Assembly (NCBI GenBank): GCA_037903475.1
Contig: JBAJFG010000587.1
Coordinates: forward strand, 124,001 to 188,000
DNA length: 64,000 nt
Reading direction: 5' to 3'
DNA from: Ancylostoma caninum
Taxonomy: Eukaryota; Nematoda; Chromadorea; Rhabditida; Ancylostomatidae
Position numbers and translations under genes: made by a program. A model generated the notes under the pieces. It made no database searches, was not told the origin of the DNA, and worked only from the letters and a program-made list of their open reading frames with translations. Below are positions 31,354-42,070 of the stretch, piece after piece (position 1 is the stretch's first letter; every line of letters begins with the position of its first letter).

Positions 31354-31789
31354 AAGTTCCTCAGCATAAAAGTTTACTGGTCACCAACAGGAGCTATGTC
31401 GACCGCAGGCAGAGAATCAATACCGATTAATAAACATTACCGATACCGACTTTCAAGTGATGAATTAGAAAAGTCTGTGGCCGTAGTAATTGCGCCGCTA
31501 CCGATGATTATAGAGAAAGTTGTGGCCTCAAACAACTGCCGGTTCGCTTAACCGATTCATAACCAAAATATAACCAAATTCCTTGAACTACATCCTTGTG
31601 GTCTCCACTCACTGAGTTGGCAAATAATTAACGCAACTTTTTTCACGATTGCTTTTCTCTCTAAAAATTTGAGCTCTTCAGGTGGTTTTTCCATGAAATC
31701 AATCCTCTCTTTTCACTCATAAAAATTCAAAGATGAACCAATCAACAAGGCAAAGTTGAAAGATTCTACATATTCGTAAGGTACGAGCT

Positions 31790-32059
31790 TCACAGATGAA
31801 GGCAGAAGAGGTTGGCCATCAAATCACAAGCACCGGGAATTTTGGGCAGTCTGGAAGAGGAAGAAAGTTTGTCAATGAGAATGCTTTCCGAAATCTTGAA
31901 TAGAGACCATTCGACTATGGTTCTTCCTTTCAAGAGGCTCAGAAAACCATGGAGGGTTGCCAAATGAGTCCGCACGAATTCTGGACGGGAATACTGTTGA
32001 ATTCCTTTAGATTTTCCGCAGCAAAACAAACAGGCTCCATTTTTGACGATACTCGTCAA
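31790..32059 (-). CDS. Possible zinc-finger exon
   Basis: Open minus frame with NGACLFCCGKSKGIQQYS, FVRTHLATLHGFLSLL: a C-x2-C ... H-x4-H arrangement like a C2H2 or BED finger. No paralogue in the window and no clear splice sites. It may be a host exon or part of a transposase. Confidence 0.3.
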   Translation of the reverse strand: MTSIVKNGACLFCCGKSKGIQQYSRPEFVRTHLATLHGFLSLLKGRTIVEWSLFKISESILIDKLSSSSRLPKIPGACDLMANLFCLHL

Positions 32060-32407
32060 TCGAACCTTCTTCTTTCCTCAGCTGTCAAAAGTTCACGGTC
32101 GTCGTAATTTGATCGTAGAGCTCTACTCTCTTCATCTGTGAGATTGCACTTTCCTATTTTAACTATTCAAATAATTTTCGATTTTGCTTTGCTGATTTTC
32201 TTCAGCCAGAATTATACTGAGATCGCGGAATGACTACGCTGTACTCCAACTCTTTCCGTGGTAGAGCATGAAATAGTGTATAAGTATACGATTTTCGATA
32301 ACATTTTTGCTAAATGGATGAAGTGGATTATTAAATGAAAACAACCCTCCAGGAAGCTCTAGATTTTAACAAGAAGAACAGTCGCGAAAAAAAAAGCCGC
32401 ATTAATT

Positions 32408-32545
32408 ATGCACCTACCTAATATTTGCAAAAGACGGTCTCAGGGAGGCGCTAAAACGTGCGTTTTGGGCAGCAGCCATCGACTGGACCACATTGATCCT
32501 AGTTATGTGCTTTCTAAAACCAGGCAATGGCATGACACCATCCAA
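32408..32545 (+). pseudogene. Repeated exon-like block, copy 1
   Basis: The plus strand reads KDGLREALKRAFWAAAIDWT. The same block occurs twice at 62.05-62.33 kb in inverted orientation (KDDLREVRKLAFWAAVVALD, followed by a good CCTAG/GTATGC donor). Here the donor position is mutated to GTTATG. Identity of the protein is unknown. Confidence 0.4.
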
Positions 32546-32604
32546 CAATGTACAAATAATCGCTGTAAACAAATGTTCCTCTCACGACTTCATGAATTAC
32601 GCAC

Positions 32605-33718
32605 TGCTTTCGCTGCCGATTGTTCTCCCGATTCCGATCGAAGCAAGAATTCAGTTACTCAAGAAAATTTGTTGACGATTTGCCTCTACTTTTGGCTCTA
32701 GACACTGTGGGGAGTGCGACGATAGCAGCCAGAGTTAATTGTTTGCAGAAATGTGCCTAATTCACATTACTCAGTCTCGTTCCCCTCAGGTAGATTTGAA
32801 AATTTTGTTTAAATTTGGAAAATCCCACGGAATGTTGTTTTGATTTCTCTCGGTCTAATTTAACTGAGGCTATGTTACGAGTAGGCCTTTGAAGGGAAGT
32901 CAAAATAGAGCCCCATCACATATTTTAACTTTGTTTTGATTGCTCAGTCAAGAATTGAGATATAGATAAGATATAGATAGGATAAAATAAGTTCTGTGGT
33001 CAAAAATCGTAGCTATGTTAAATATATGGCCATCACTGTATATGATTTTTTTTCTTGGTATTTTACCTTACCTTTCTATGGTACCTCCTTAATTTACCTA
33101 CCTTGCGAAGGGCTGCATTGTGACTTGTCATGATGTATAACTTAAAGGCAGTGTGGGCTGAAAATACCAACAGATTCTAAACCCCTCGTTTCGTGGGCTG
33201 AAAATACCAACAGATTCTAAACCTCCTCGTCACGCTAATTCCAAAAATGTACGTCAAAGCTCATAAAAAGGACGAAAACCCCGTTTTCGGAAGGTCCACC
33301 TGGGTGGAGCGGTCCGTGAATGTGCTGGCTGCCCGCCACGTCTGCACGTTGGCCAACACGTCTACACGTGTCGATCGATGAGATCAATGGCTTCACGCGT
33401 CCACTCGGCTCGACAAACTGTTACAAATCCCGTCCCGCAAAACGTTTAAAAACAGGGTTTAAAGACTCTTTTAAAACATTTTAGGTGCACCGTTGAATTC
33501 TGCGTGTCGAGTAGATTCAGAATCTGGTGAAAGCTCAGGCACGAAAACGAGGTGACACACTGCCTTTAAATAAATAAATAAATAAATGATGTATACGGAG
33601 TTATCTTACCGATATTCGCAATGTCAAAGTCGGATTTGTCTACTGTGGAGTCCAAATCGGGACAAAAGGCAAAAGTTGTTACGATGCACAAAGCCGCAAG
33701 AGCCATCAAAGATCCCAT
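32605..33718 (-). CDS. Small secreted-protein gene, copy C1
   Basis: Exon 1 is 33718-33610: MGSLMALAALCIVTTFAFCP, a clear signal peptide, then DLDSTVDKSDFDIANI and a GTAAGA donor. Exon 2 is 32657-32605 (acceptor TTCTTGAG, donor GTGCGT) and joins in phase as VTEFLLRSESGEQSAAKA. The third exon was not resolved, so the gene is incomplete here. Two paralogues, 48645-48751 and 62647-63235, share both exons. The ~900-bp intron carries repeat RB and other insertions. The product would be a very small exported peptide; function unknown. Confidence 0.55.
33222..33450 (+). repeat. Dispersed repeat RB, copy 3
   Basis: The most complete RB copy, matching both halves flanking the foldback element at 3528-4327. 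Preceded by a 40-bp tandem duplication (GTGGGCTGAAAATACCAACA twice, about 33148-33225). Confidence 0.65.
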
Positions 33719-34029
33719 CGTTTTCACTCGTCGAACTCTTTCCACGGTAGACAATCTGAAATACATCGGTACTCCAAACAGGATCCATGTGTTCGCAAAG
33801 AAATTGAGATCACTGGCTCTTTTTATTCCATCGACAGGTGCATGTGTACTGGAAGTTAAGCAGAAAATGCAAGCAATGTGTCTGGACTACTACTAAACCA
33901 GTAATAACGATCAACAACTACGCAAAGTAAGGTCACGACGGAAAATTTGCAATGTTTTCTGAAACCAGCAATTTTCCTCTTTATGCAGCTATTTTACGAC
34001 TACAACTCCCTTGCATGCGTTCGACGAGT

Positions 34030-34130
34030 GTGCGCCAGTGGCAAACGTAAAACGTGGGCAGGAGAGGCAGGGGGCATGAGAAAAAGTGGCGTCTTCGCGG
34101 TTTTGGAGACGAATGGAAAGTGGAAATAAT
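34030..34130 (-). mobile_element. Old copy of the CAGTGGCGGACGCAG MITE
   Basis: CCAGTGGCAAACGT, then GTGGGCAGGAGAGG, AAAAAGTGGCGTCTTCGCGG and GAGACGAATGG align with the reverse complement of the right part of the MITEs at 9597 and 21856. The same old insertion is at 63535-63635 in the paralogous segment, so it predates that duplication. Confidence 0.6.
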
Positions 34131-35270
34131 AAAAGTATAAATTCAAATGTTCAATGAACAATAATTATCATTACTCAAGAAATAACAAAAATAAACCATA
34201 TAAAATACGCTGATACAAGATTTTTATTCTTTTATGAAGCAATTTTGAAAATATTGCAACGAATTCCCTGAAGTGCGCTAATAACATGAAAGCTAGGCCC
34301 AATAGCAGACATGACGCAGATTGGACGCAATTCAGACGCACAAATTAGCGGCGTGGCAGCTACTCGAGGTAACCATGAAGTGTTCCAACGCTAAATGTGT
34401 ATGCTGCATCGACCACTCTTCATAGATAAACCCCGCAAATAAATGTGGGCATCTGGCGCACAACCTATGTACACATCTATTATGAATTTCCCTTGTTTTT
34501 TTTTACATCGCCAGTTCAAAATGAATAAAAAAATAACTGGAGATGAAAGAGGTAACGGTGATACGATACTTACCGATTGCCAAACGATAGTACCGATGGC
34601 CACGTTTCATAGCCTTGGATAGCTTCTTCACATATCCTGTTCTACTCAAAGATGTTCCCAAAATGAAGTGGCGATTTGGATGACACCGATGATGGAAACG
34701 ATGCCTATCGATTGCCACACCCCATAGGTTATCATGCTTCTTACGTCTGGGATCTCACTATTCGTATCATACATGTGGCGACCACCGGCTGTCGCCGCCA
34801 TCGCTACTAACGCCGGCGGAGGTGGCTTTCACTACGACTGCTGGCAAAGTCTGGGGATACTCTCATCATCGCGTAAACTGAGATCACATTTATTTTTATT
34901 CTGCTGAATAGATAGGTTATTTTAGTAAGAGGAATAAACGATTGAAGTGGAACACAGTAGAGCAACCCTGTCATGAGAAGAAGGTCAAAAACTCTCAAAA
35001 AATTGCTTCGGAAAAGTTCTGCAGTGATGATTCGTTGAACATCCCTTACCTTTGATTCCTACTTTCACTTTATGGTTTTAATTATTAGCTCTGGAATTCT
35101 CAGCTTATTGTCTATGGAATTCATAGCAATTGATTATTATTTGCTGAAATTTCTCATGTGGCGACCATCGTACGCTTTTGTTAATGATATCCAGCTTCGT
35201 ACGCTTTTGTTAATGATATCCAGAAGCGAAGAAGAGCGCTGGCAACGCGGCGGCCGCGATTCCAACATCA
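34131..35270. other. Unassigned DNA, partly duplicated at the window end
   Basis: 34131-34480 aligns with 63640-63990. No exon is evident. A 29-bp tandem duplication (CGTACGCTTTTGTTAATGAT) lies at about 35168-35222. Confidence 0.4.
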
Positions 35271-35274
35271 TTTT

Positions 35275-35520
35275 TGTTATTGATTAGCAGGTCATGTGTG
35301 TGTGCGTGAGGCTGTGCACGAGAACCAGCCACCAAGAACGGAAAATAAACCATCAAGTTCACCACGTTACGAAAATGTGATAAATTTTAATTTTCACCCT
35401 GACTTGCAGGTGTTTCGGACCACTTTTGCCATGTTCGAAGATGTTAATTTCTTTTGACAACCGAAAGTTGTTTAAACCCCAGTTGCGATGAGTGACAATG
35501 GCCTATGATTATTAGGTTGT
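35275..35520 (+). repeat. Dispersed repeat RA, copy 3
   Basis: Matches 29178-29440 through TGGCCTATGATTATTAGG. It runs into TTAGGTTGTTACCTAAG TTTCC, which resembles the mariner end seen at 45611. Confidence 0.55.
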
Positions 35521-35766
35521 TACCTAAGTTTCCGCTATTTTTGCATAGGCATTTCCAAAAGGTTCTAATAAATGGATACCTAACAGATTTCATGTCGCAT
35601 GTCTAGACATTATTTCAACCCACATGATCTACAGCAAACATACTGGAATGTGAGACCTACTTTTGCGTCTTAAATTGAAGATGTAATTCAATTTCGGAAT
35701 AAACTCTCCCCCATTTTATTGTCGAGCGGTCTCAAGCACAGGCTCCAAACTTGGTGATCCAAAATT

Positions 35767-36163
35767 TTGATTATGCCGTTTTTATCTCTGGAATTGAAGC
35801 GAATTGAAATGGAATTTCTCCCATGGTGGCTACAAACATCAACGTTTGTGGACACTAAATGGTGGATTTTTGGGACAAGTTCCAAGAGCCCTGCGCAAAT
35901 AACACCATTTTGCCACACCGCGGCGGGCGCCTTAATTTTGTTGGAGTTCCAGGAAGGCCTGATCAATGGAGATGAGAGACGGTTCGTCTTCGATTCTAAC
36001 ACAGATCGAGCCATGTGGCTCCCTTGAGGAGGAGACTTGCCATACCGCCTGAAATTCTCGAGGGGTAGCGAAGGATAATGGCTCGTTTGTGAAAGAAAGT
36101 CTTGCTTTTCGAATGCTGGCAAGATGGTTGTTGGAGAGGTTCCATGCACTGATGCAGTCGGTG
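35767..36163 (+). pseudogene. Cys/Trp-exon gene, copy with two stops
   Basis: The plus frame reads GALILLEFQEGLINGDERRF, VFDSNTDRAMWLP, then TGA (36025-36027), GGDLPYRLKFSRGSEG, TAA (36076-36078), WLVCERKSCFSNAGKMVVGE and VPCTDA, followed by a GT. The second stop matches a Lys in the copy at 41.2 kb (SEGKWLTCERKACFSNAGK), so this copy has been inactivated. The opposite strand has a 199-codon open frame (35688-36287), judged an antisense artefact. The family was not recognised; conserved W, four C and GKMVVG suggest a small disulfide-bonded extracellular domain. Confidence 0.5.
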
Positions 36164-36759
36164 TGAAAGGTAAAGAACTGTGAGAAAGAATAAGAAATAT
36201 GTGTTGAGGCGTAGTTCGAGTAGGGCACACCATCGCTAATTGTGCCACCTGGACGACCGAGGGTGTCAACTCAACTGTAAATGACAATGCGCTGGTAGGC
36301 GTCCTCTATATATGATTTATGGCTAAATTGAAAACTAGCTCTAGTGTCTCAACACGTACGTCAGAGTTTTAACCAATACGAACCGATTAAATTCCTGCCT
36401 CATTAGCAGAGAACAAACAACAGTTGACAATGCGGATTAGTGAAAGTTCGGGATCGCCAATTAGTAGACATTAGCGGTACATGGTAGGCATTAAGGAGGA
36501 TTAATTTCTTCGCGCAGATGTCCGTGAAAAACGCGCTAATTTGGAAGCTACCCAATAGCTCAGTACCCAAGAAGGAATTTCTGGAATTCGTGTTTTTCAA
36601 TTCGGCTTCGTTTTTGCTCCAACTCTATGAAAGGCTCTTGATGAGGCCTGGTAAAAATTCTTCCTTTGAGCCTATTACAATATTGTCCTTTAATTTTTTA
36701 CTAAAAAATTCTCTCTGTAGTTGCTGGTCTGAAAATCTCAAAAAGCAGTGCCCGTGATA

Positions 36760-37300
36760 ATCCCCCTTCAGCCCAGTTGAGCTGGGTTGACCCAGTCAAC
36801 TGCCAAAAAAACTCTTCCGCAGCTCAGTTGTATTCCCATGTTGTAAGATAGTCAGCCTAGGGGTAAGCTGAGCGTGCTCGGTTCTCTATTCCTCTGAACA
36901 TTCGTACCACGGTGGGCCCACCGTTATCCCATGGCTCACATGCCGAATATCAAACATGGGAAAGCGATGGAGCCACCGTGGACGATTGGTGGACCCAGCA
37001 TGGGCTAACCGGGAGACTCCCGTGGGGAAACTGGGGGGTTTCCGTCGAGAAAATGGGGGATTTTCGTGAGGAAACTGGGGGATTTGCATGGCGAAAACAG
37101 GAATTCCCGAGCCTATTTTCGGTGGATTCATTAACAAATCGATGGAGACCAGGGATTTCAGGGCTCCGCGAAAACCGAGCAGCCCATGCAGATGAGGCCT
37201 CACACGCCAATTAAGTTGCTCGTGAGGAACTCAGGTGACTCCCCGGCTGACCCACTATTTCGGTCAGCCCATGTAATATTGCTGCCTGCAGCCCACACCA
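36760..37300. repeat. GC-rich imperfect repeat block
   Basis: Contains near-repeats GGAAACTGGGGGGTTTCCGT, GAGAAAATGGGGGATTTTCG and GAGGAAACTGGGGGATTTGC at about 37022-37090, and short inverted pairs (AGCTGGGTTGACCCAGT). A 100-codon plus frame (36912-37214) crosses it but is low-complexity (WGN.., GG.., EK..). Not called as a gene. Confidence 0.4.
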
Positions 37301-38640
37301 TTTAGGCGTGAAGAATGCGTTTGGACGAGTTTTCCACGCAAAAGGTTCTGATGATGCAATTATAGCTTAGATAGAAAGACCGTACTGACCGAGGTACCAC
37401 ATATTGACTCCCGGGCTAAGAGCGCACCGAGGCCGGGCCGAAGGCGGCGCTAAACGTTGCCTAGCGGACTGATTGCGGTATCAAATATGTGTCCCTGTAG
37501 ACCACTTTTTACGTCGGGCTTGATATGCTAACCCGTTCAGACTCGTATGGGGGCAAATGCCAGTCTCGAAATTGGCTTCAGCGATGCTGTTCTATCTCGT
37601 TTCGGCCTTTTTTAACGCTCGTATTCAACCTGTATGAAAATGAGTTTCTATTCGTCAGGTTTTAATGGTAATATTTTAAATAAATCCAGGGATACTGATC
37701 AGTAGACAACCTTTCTCAAATCTTGTGATTGTCTCAGTTCGATTGAACTAACCATCGTCAAGGAAACGTTAGTTCGATCGAACTTTGAGTGTGAGTTGTT
37801 ATAGCCTCTTCTGAACACGAACAAATTTGAATATTTGTATATTATCCTGTTTCCGTCATTACTCACGCTTACTGTGCGGGAAAATTGACAAAGAATGGAA
37901 TGCGACGCCTCAGGTTTTCTGCGCAGCAAGCATGCGATCACATTTCTCTCCACCATCTCAATTTCTGAACAATTCATTATTACGTCACTGTGTTGGCTAC
38001 ATTAAGACATGTCGATGCACATGAGTGCCCCAGAGAGATTAAACTCTCAGAATTGCCTTGTCTTCGCGGAACCGAATCACAAAATCTTTCGTTCGACACC
38101 CAATGTGAGTGTCTATACTTAGTTCATCTTTCTCAAACATCGCGCTGTACCAATCGCGAGGCTTTTAGGACAGTCCGGATGAGTAGTCGCAGCTGTAAGA
38201 CTCCTTCCTCTAGCCAGGCTCTAGCGAACGAAAAATCCAGCAACCGTCGAGGAGATCTCGTCTTTGCAAACGACGAGAATCTCCTCTAGGAAGAAGAGGA
38301 CCTTGAAATTGATTTCGAGCATACTCCAGGTTATTGTTACGTATTTGCTTTTCACGCTACCTAATGGGTAACGTTAGTTGTTTAGTCAGGTCGTTATACG
38401 ATTGCGTCTCTAATGGTGTCCATTTCGTGCACAAAGCCGCCAAATACTTGGACCATCTGCAGAGGACCAATAACTTCAGTGAAGCATCTTTTGATGTGAG
38501 TCATGATGCCTTTTCAATTTGTTTTTGATTTAACATATCCTAAGATTTTTGACGAGTTTGTATGTTCTGACGTTGCGTCCACCATAATGAAATTCTACTG
38601 TGGTGGGCTGTACATGTGTGCTACTTCCCTTACGTACATT
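37301..38640. other. Unassigned DNA
   Basis: A 99-codon plus frame at 37990-38289 contains five Cys (HECP, LPCL, DTQCECLYL, SRCTN) but has no paralogue or splice support. Otherwise empty. Confidence 0.3.
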
Positions 38641-38648
38641 TCAGAAGA

Positions 38649-39022
38649 TGGCGAAGCGAAGACGTTCGGACAAAGAAGCAGACTGAGGAGGGATTGTAAA
38701 GAATGAGGAATATCTGTCAGGAGAAGACTCCGGCGAAGATTTGCATGTGGAGATCCAGATGCATAGGTGTTGCGAAATTTCTTTACAGGCCATTCACCGA
38801 GGAGTCGGTATGTCACTCATCGGAGACATGTGTTTCACGTGCTCTCACATCATTTCCGGGACCCTTTCTAACTTGTCAAGCAGTTACAAATCACTGCGAC
38901 TAACAAGCTTGAACGTGCGCGACTTGCTAAAAGCCCCACTAATCTCTTTACGTGAAAATGCACCAATCCCACTCATTTCTGAACTGCCTGTACTGTGTTT
39001 CGTCGTTACAATATTCTTTTAA
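38649..39022 (+). pseudogene. Possible exon with internal stop
   Basis: After TACATTTCAG (38643) the frame reads MAKRRRSDKEAD, a TGA, then without a stop for 111 codons to 39022 (GGIVKNEEYLSGEDSGEDLH ... SNLSSSYKSLRLTSLNVRDL). A basic N-terminus followed by an acidic segment is reminiscent of nuclear or chromodomain-type proteins, but no domain can be identified. Could be a decayed gene or chance. Confidence 0.25.
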
Positions 39023-39119
39023 CCCTTGCTAACTTTTCCTGAAGTTATAACGATTTCTAATCGTGTTTTTTATCGTGTTTTTGTTATTTGCTTTTGAAAC
39101 GCAATAAAAGCTAAGATTC

Positions 39120-40172
39120 CACTGCAGTAGAAATACAACGTCATAACTCTTTGCGAATAGCGCAGAAGATCATCAAGCTGTGGAAGGCTGAAAAGAATAT
39201 CAAACTGTGAAGAAAGCTAGGCCATCCTCGATCGGTGTACGCAAGGGGATTTCCTGCGATCATTTGAAAGAGGATCACCTGAAGTGGAGGTGCGAGAGCG
39301 AAAAAGATGACCAAAAGCCCGAGTTCTAAAAGTGTTTCCGTCTAAATGATTGTCAGAAAGAAGCTGAGATGTTACCGCTATTGTACGTGCAAGGCCAACA
39401 TCTGACCGTTGTTGTCTCAGTTGACAGGCTTGATGAGGTTGTTGAGGGTCTGACAGGTGCGCCTCACCTCACGTTTTCTATGGACTAATGAGAAAATTTT
39501 ACTTATTTGGGTTATTCACGGCTCCTAAACGAAGCAAAGTGAGCAACATTCTTCAGAAATGAGATTAATCACAGGGTTGCTGCATACCGGCGCTGTAATG
39601 GCTTGATGAACAGTGACCACAAATGCAAGGATATTTTCGATTTTCATGAACAAAATCAACAAAAAAAACACGCCACTCTGTAGAAAAACGGGATTATTGG
39701 AAAAGTGCTCGTCCAATGGGTACGAAAAAATGCCAACACAATTCCTCAGAAAAGGGGAATCTCCAGCTCACAAGGCTAAAGCCTCATTGCCTACCTAGAA
39801 GAGGGGTCCTCCGGATTTCTTACCGGGATTTCAGGCTCTTCCTGCACACGAGACTTGAACACATTGGATTTCTCCTTTGGAGCTTTCATGGAGGAAACAC
39901 TGGAGAACAAGAATATCACGAACCCAGAATATGAACAGCGCTAACTCTGTAGTGCTGGTCAGAAACTGGTGAGGACTACCTGCGGCGCATAGGGGGTTTT
40001 GTGATGGCAAGCCTGAAGGCCTGTACCGAAACCAAGGAATGCTATTTTTGAAATCCCTTGTGAAACTGTTTTTTCACGTGGTTGCGCTGCTGTTATAATG
40101 GAATAAAATATTTGTAGCTAGAAAGGGAGAGATGACGTTTCATCTGACGCCCATACTTTTTGGCCACCCTGT
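39120..40172 (+). mobile_element. Tc1-type transposon remnant
   Basis: Weak transposase traces: an HTH-like RIAQKIIKLWKAEKN at about 39160 and a C-terminal ETGEDYLRRIGGFVMASLKAC at about 39965-40025, typical in position and form of Tc1-family C-termini. The right end looks like CATACTTTTTGGCCACCCTG next to TA (40155-40174). The left terminal repeat was not found. Many stops. Confidence 0.45.
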
Positions 40173-40286
40173 AGTGACGAACTATAGTGATTATATGTTG
40201 AGTAGATTCCGTTGTATGCTGAATAATAAAATTGAGCAGGAAAAGTGTCAAAGTGGCTCAATACTTTCTCACCACCCTAATACATA

Positions 40287-41136
40287 CAGTCGCGGCGAAA
40301 AAGATATGATCAGCGCCATTTCGACAAGATCTTTTTGTTATAACTCTCCTCTAGATTGAATTATCCAGATGAAATTTGGATATGCATTGCAGCTATATGG
40401 GTGCATCGTAACAACAGCTTATCAGGATGGGAACTTAATTCTATTATCTTAACTAAGCCTGAACATCTGTTCCCTCTGCTTCTTTCGATTTCGTCCAATA
40501 TCTTCACCAAGAACTCCTGAGAAAAATGAAGAGTTGATACAGATTAGGCACAAAATTGACTATTTTTTTTCCGCCAGTTGTCATTGCTGCACTTTCCTTT
40601 GCTCCTCAATGCGAAGACCAAAATAAGTGATCGAATTAACCAAAAAATCTTTTTTAGTTGTATCTGAGGAATTTCGATGGCGTTACAGCTCCTATCTCAA
40701 TGTCAGAATAGTTGTTAGTAGCAGATATCACAGGAATATCCTATGTCGGAACGGTTGCCTTTCGTTCGAGATTATTAAAAACTTTTTTTCTCATTTCTTG
40801 GTCGTTTTGGTAATCTTATTTTTTCACGCACTGAGGGGAATCAAAGAACATGACTATTACAGCAAATTTGTCACTCAAGATACGATTTGGAATAACTCCT
40901 TCGCGAATCGGAATGAGGGAATACAAACGAGGAATCATCATGTTGGTGAAAGAGGTGTATTTGGACTTGGCGATGTTTTGTTTGAAAGCAGTTTGTGTCA
41001 ATGCTACGCAGCTCAAGGAAGGAGTACTTCGACCCTCATCACATCCTGAAATTTTGGCCGAGTAGCTAAATCCTAGGTTATAATGAAAAGTTCCATCTTC
41101 GACATGCCACTGATCATATCTTTTTGACCGCGACTA
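40287..41136. mobile_element. Tc1-type non-autonomous element with long inverted ends
   Basis: The left end CAGTCGCGGCGAAAAAGATA (40287) and right end (reverse complement TAGTCGCGGTCAAAAAGATA, ending 41136) share about 60 bp of inverted sequence. TA flanks both (40285-40286 and 41137-41138). The 850-bp interior has a 140-codon frame (40627-41049) with no transposase motif. It lies directly 5' of the Cys/Trp exon at 41.2 kb. Confidence 0.72.
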
Positions 41137-41139
41137 TAG

Positions 41140-41276
41140 TTGAATACAGACACATTAATCCACACTATTGAGTCAACATGGCAGCTAGACAGCGAAGGAA
41201 AATGGCTCACTTGTGAACGAAAGGCTTGCTTTTCCAATGCTGGTAAAATGGTTGTTGGACAGGTTCCGTGCACTGA
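41140..41276 (+). CDS. Cys/Trp-exon gene, best-preserved exon
   Basis: Open exon NTDTLIHTIESTWQLDSEGK, WLTCERKACFSNAGKMVVGQ, VPCTDI followed by a perfect GTAAGT donor. Homologous to 36079-36163 and less closely to exons at 17.8, 46.9 and 50.5 kb. The downstream exon (RWLN-type, about 41392) is fused to RTE LINE sequence, and the 5' side is cut by the Tc1-type element ending at 41136. So this is a gene fragment. Confidence 0.45.
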
Positions 41277-41439
41277 TATAGTAAGTTTAAGAGACAAACT
41301 ACTGTGGGGAAGAATAAAAACTGTGTTGAGGCACAGTTAGAACAAGGCACACAATTCCTAACTGTGACTCTTAGGCAGCTGAGAGAGATGGCTCAACTCT
41401 ATATCATTCGGGGCAGTGGCCGAGTGTGCGAAGATCGGT

Positions 41440-42070
41440 CTCTAACTGAATCTGACGAGGACCATGTTCATGAAAAACGGATGGATCCCGGATTCCCCAT
41501 TCTCGCTCAACGGAACGATTATATCTGAATGATCCAGCCACGTATATCTAGGTCGGGAAGTCAACACGATGAACGACCTCGCTTCAAAGCTGTGCGGTAG
41601 GAAGCGAACGGCTTGGGGAGCTTACAAGAGCATCGAGGACGTAATGAAAAGTAACAAGGACACTAGGCTCCGTGCCCACCTCTTCAACACAACGGTTCTC
41701 CCTGCTTTGACGTACGCATTAGAAAACTAGGCATTGCGCAAGCGGGATGAGAATGTGTCAGCGTCGTCGAACGCTCCATAGAGGAGGTGATGCCAGGAAT
41801 AACTCGCTTCACGCAAGTGAGGGCTGGAATACAGTGTCCACCTCTTGTGAACAGTCGAAGATAAGTGATTCTGTCGAAGATCAGGGGTTACACCGAGATG
41901 GGCAAGATCAGGATGGCCGGATACGTGATGCGGCTCAACGACAACCGCTGTACAAGAGCCGTCATCGACTGGACTGCACGGAACGTCTTGCTCACAACAA
42001 TTGGACCACCGACTCGACCTGGCAAAGGAATGTGGTTGGTCATCAGTAAACAGACATGGAAACAACCACT
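41440..42070 (+). pseudogene. RTE LINE C-terminal fragment
   Basis: Plus-strand sequence TMFMKNGWIPDSPFSLNGTI, SHVYLGREVNTMNDLASKLC, GRKRTAWGAYKSIEDVMK, RAHLFNTTVLPALTYALE and, after frame changes, IRMAGYVMRLNDNRCTRAVI with PPTRPGK matches the post-palm region of RTE-1/BovB-type RTs of nematodes. Stops at 41525, 41730 and beyond plus frameshifts make it dead. The palm and endonuclease are missing. Confidence 0.85.

Noticed and set aside
35688..36287. 199-codon minus-strand ORF
   Set aside because: Antisense to a sense frame with conserved motifs shared with 41.2 kb; the antisense product has no domain and is not kept in the paralogue.
40627..41049. 140-codon plus frame inside the Tc1-type element
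   Set aside because: No HTH or DDE motif and an overlapping alternative frame of similar quality; taken as chance within a non-autonomous element.
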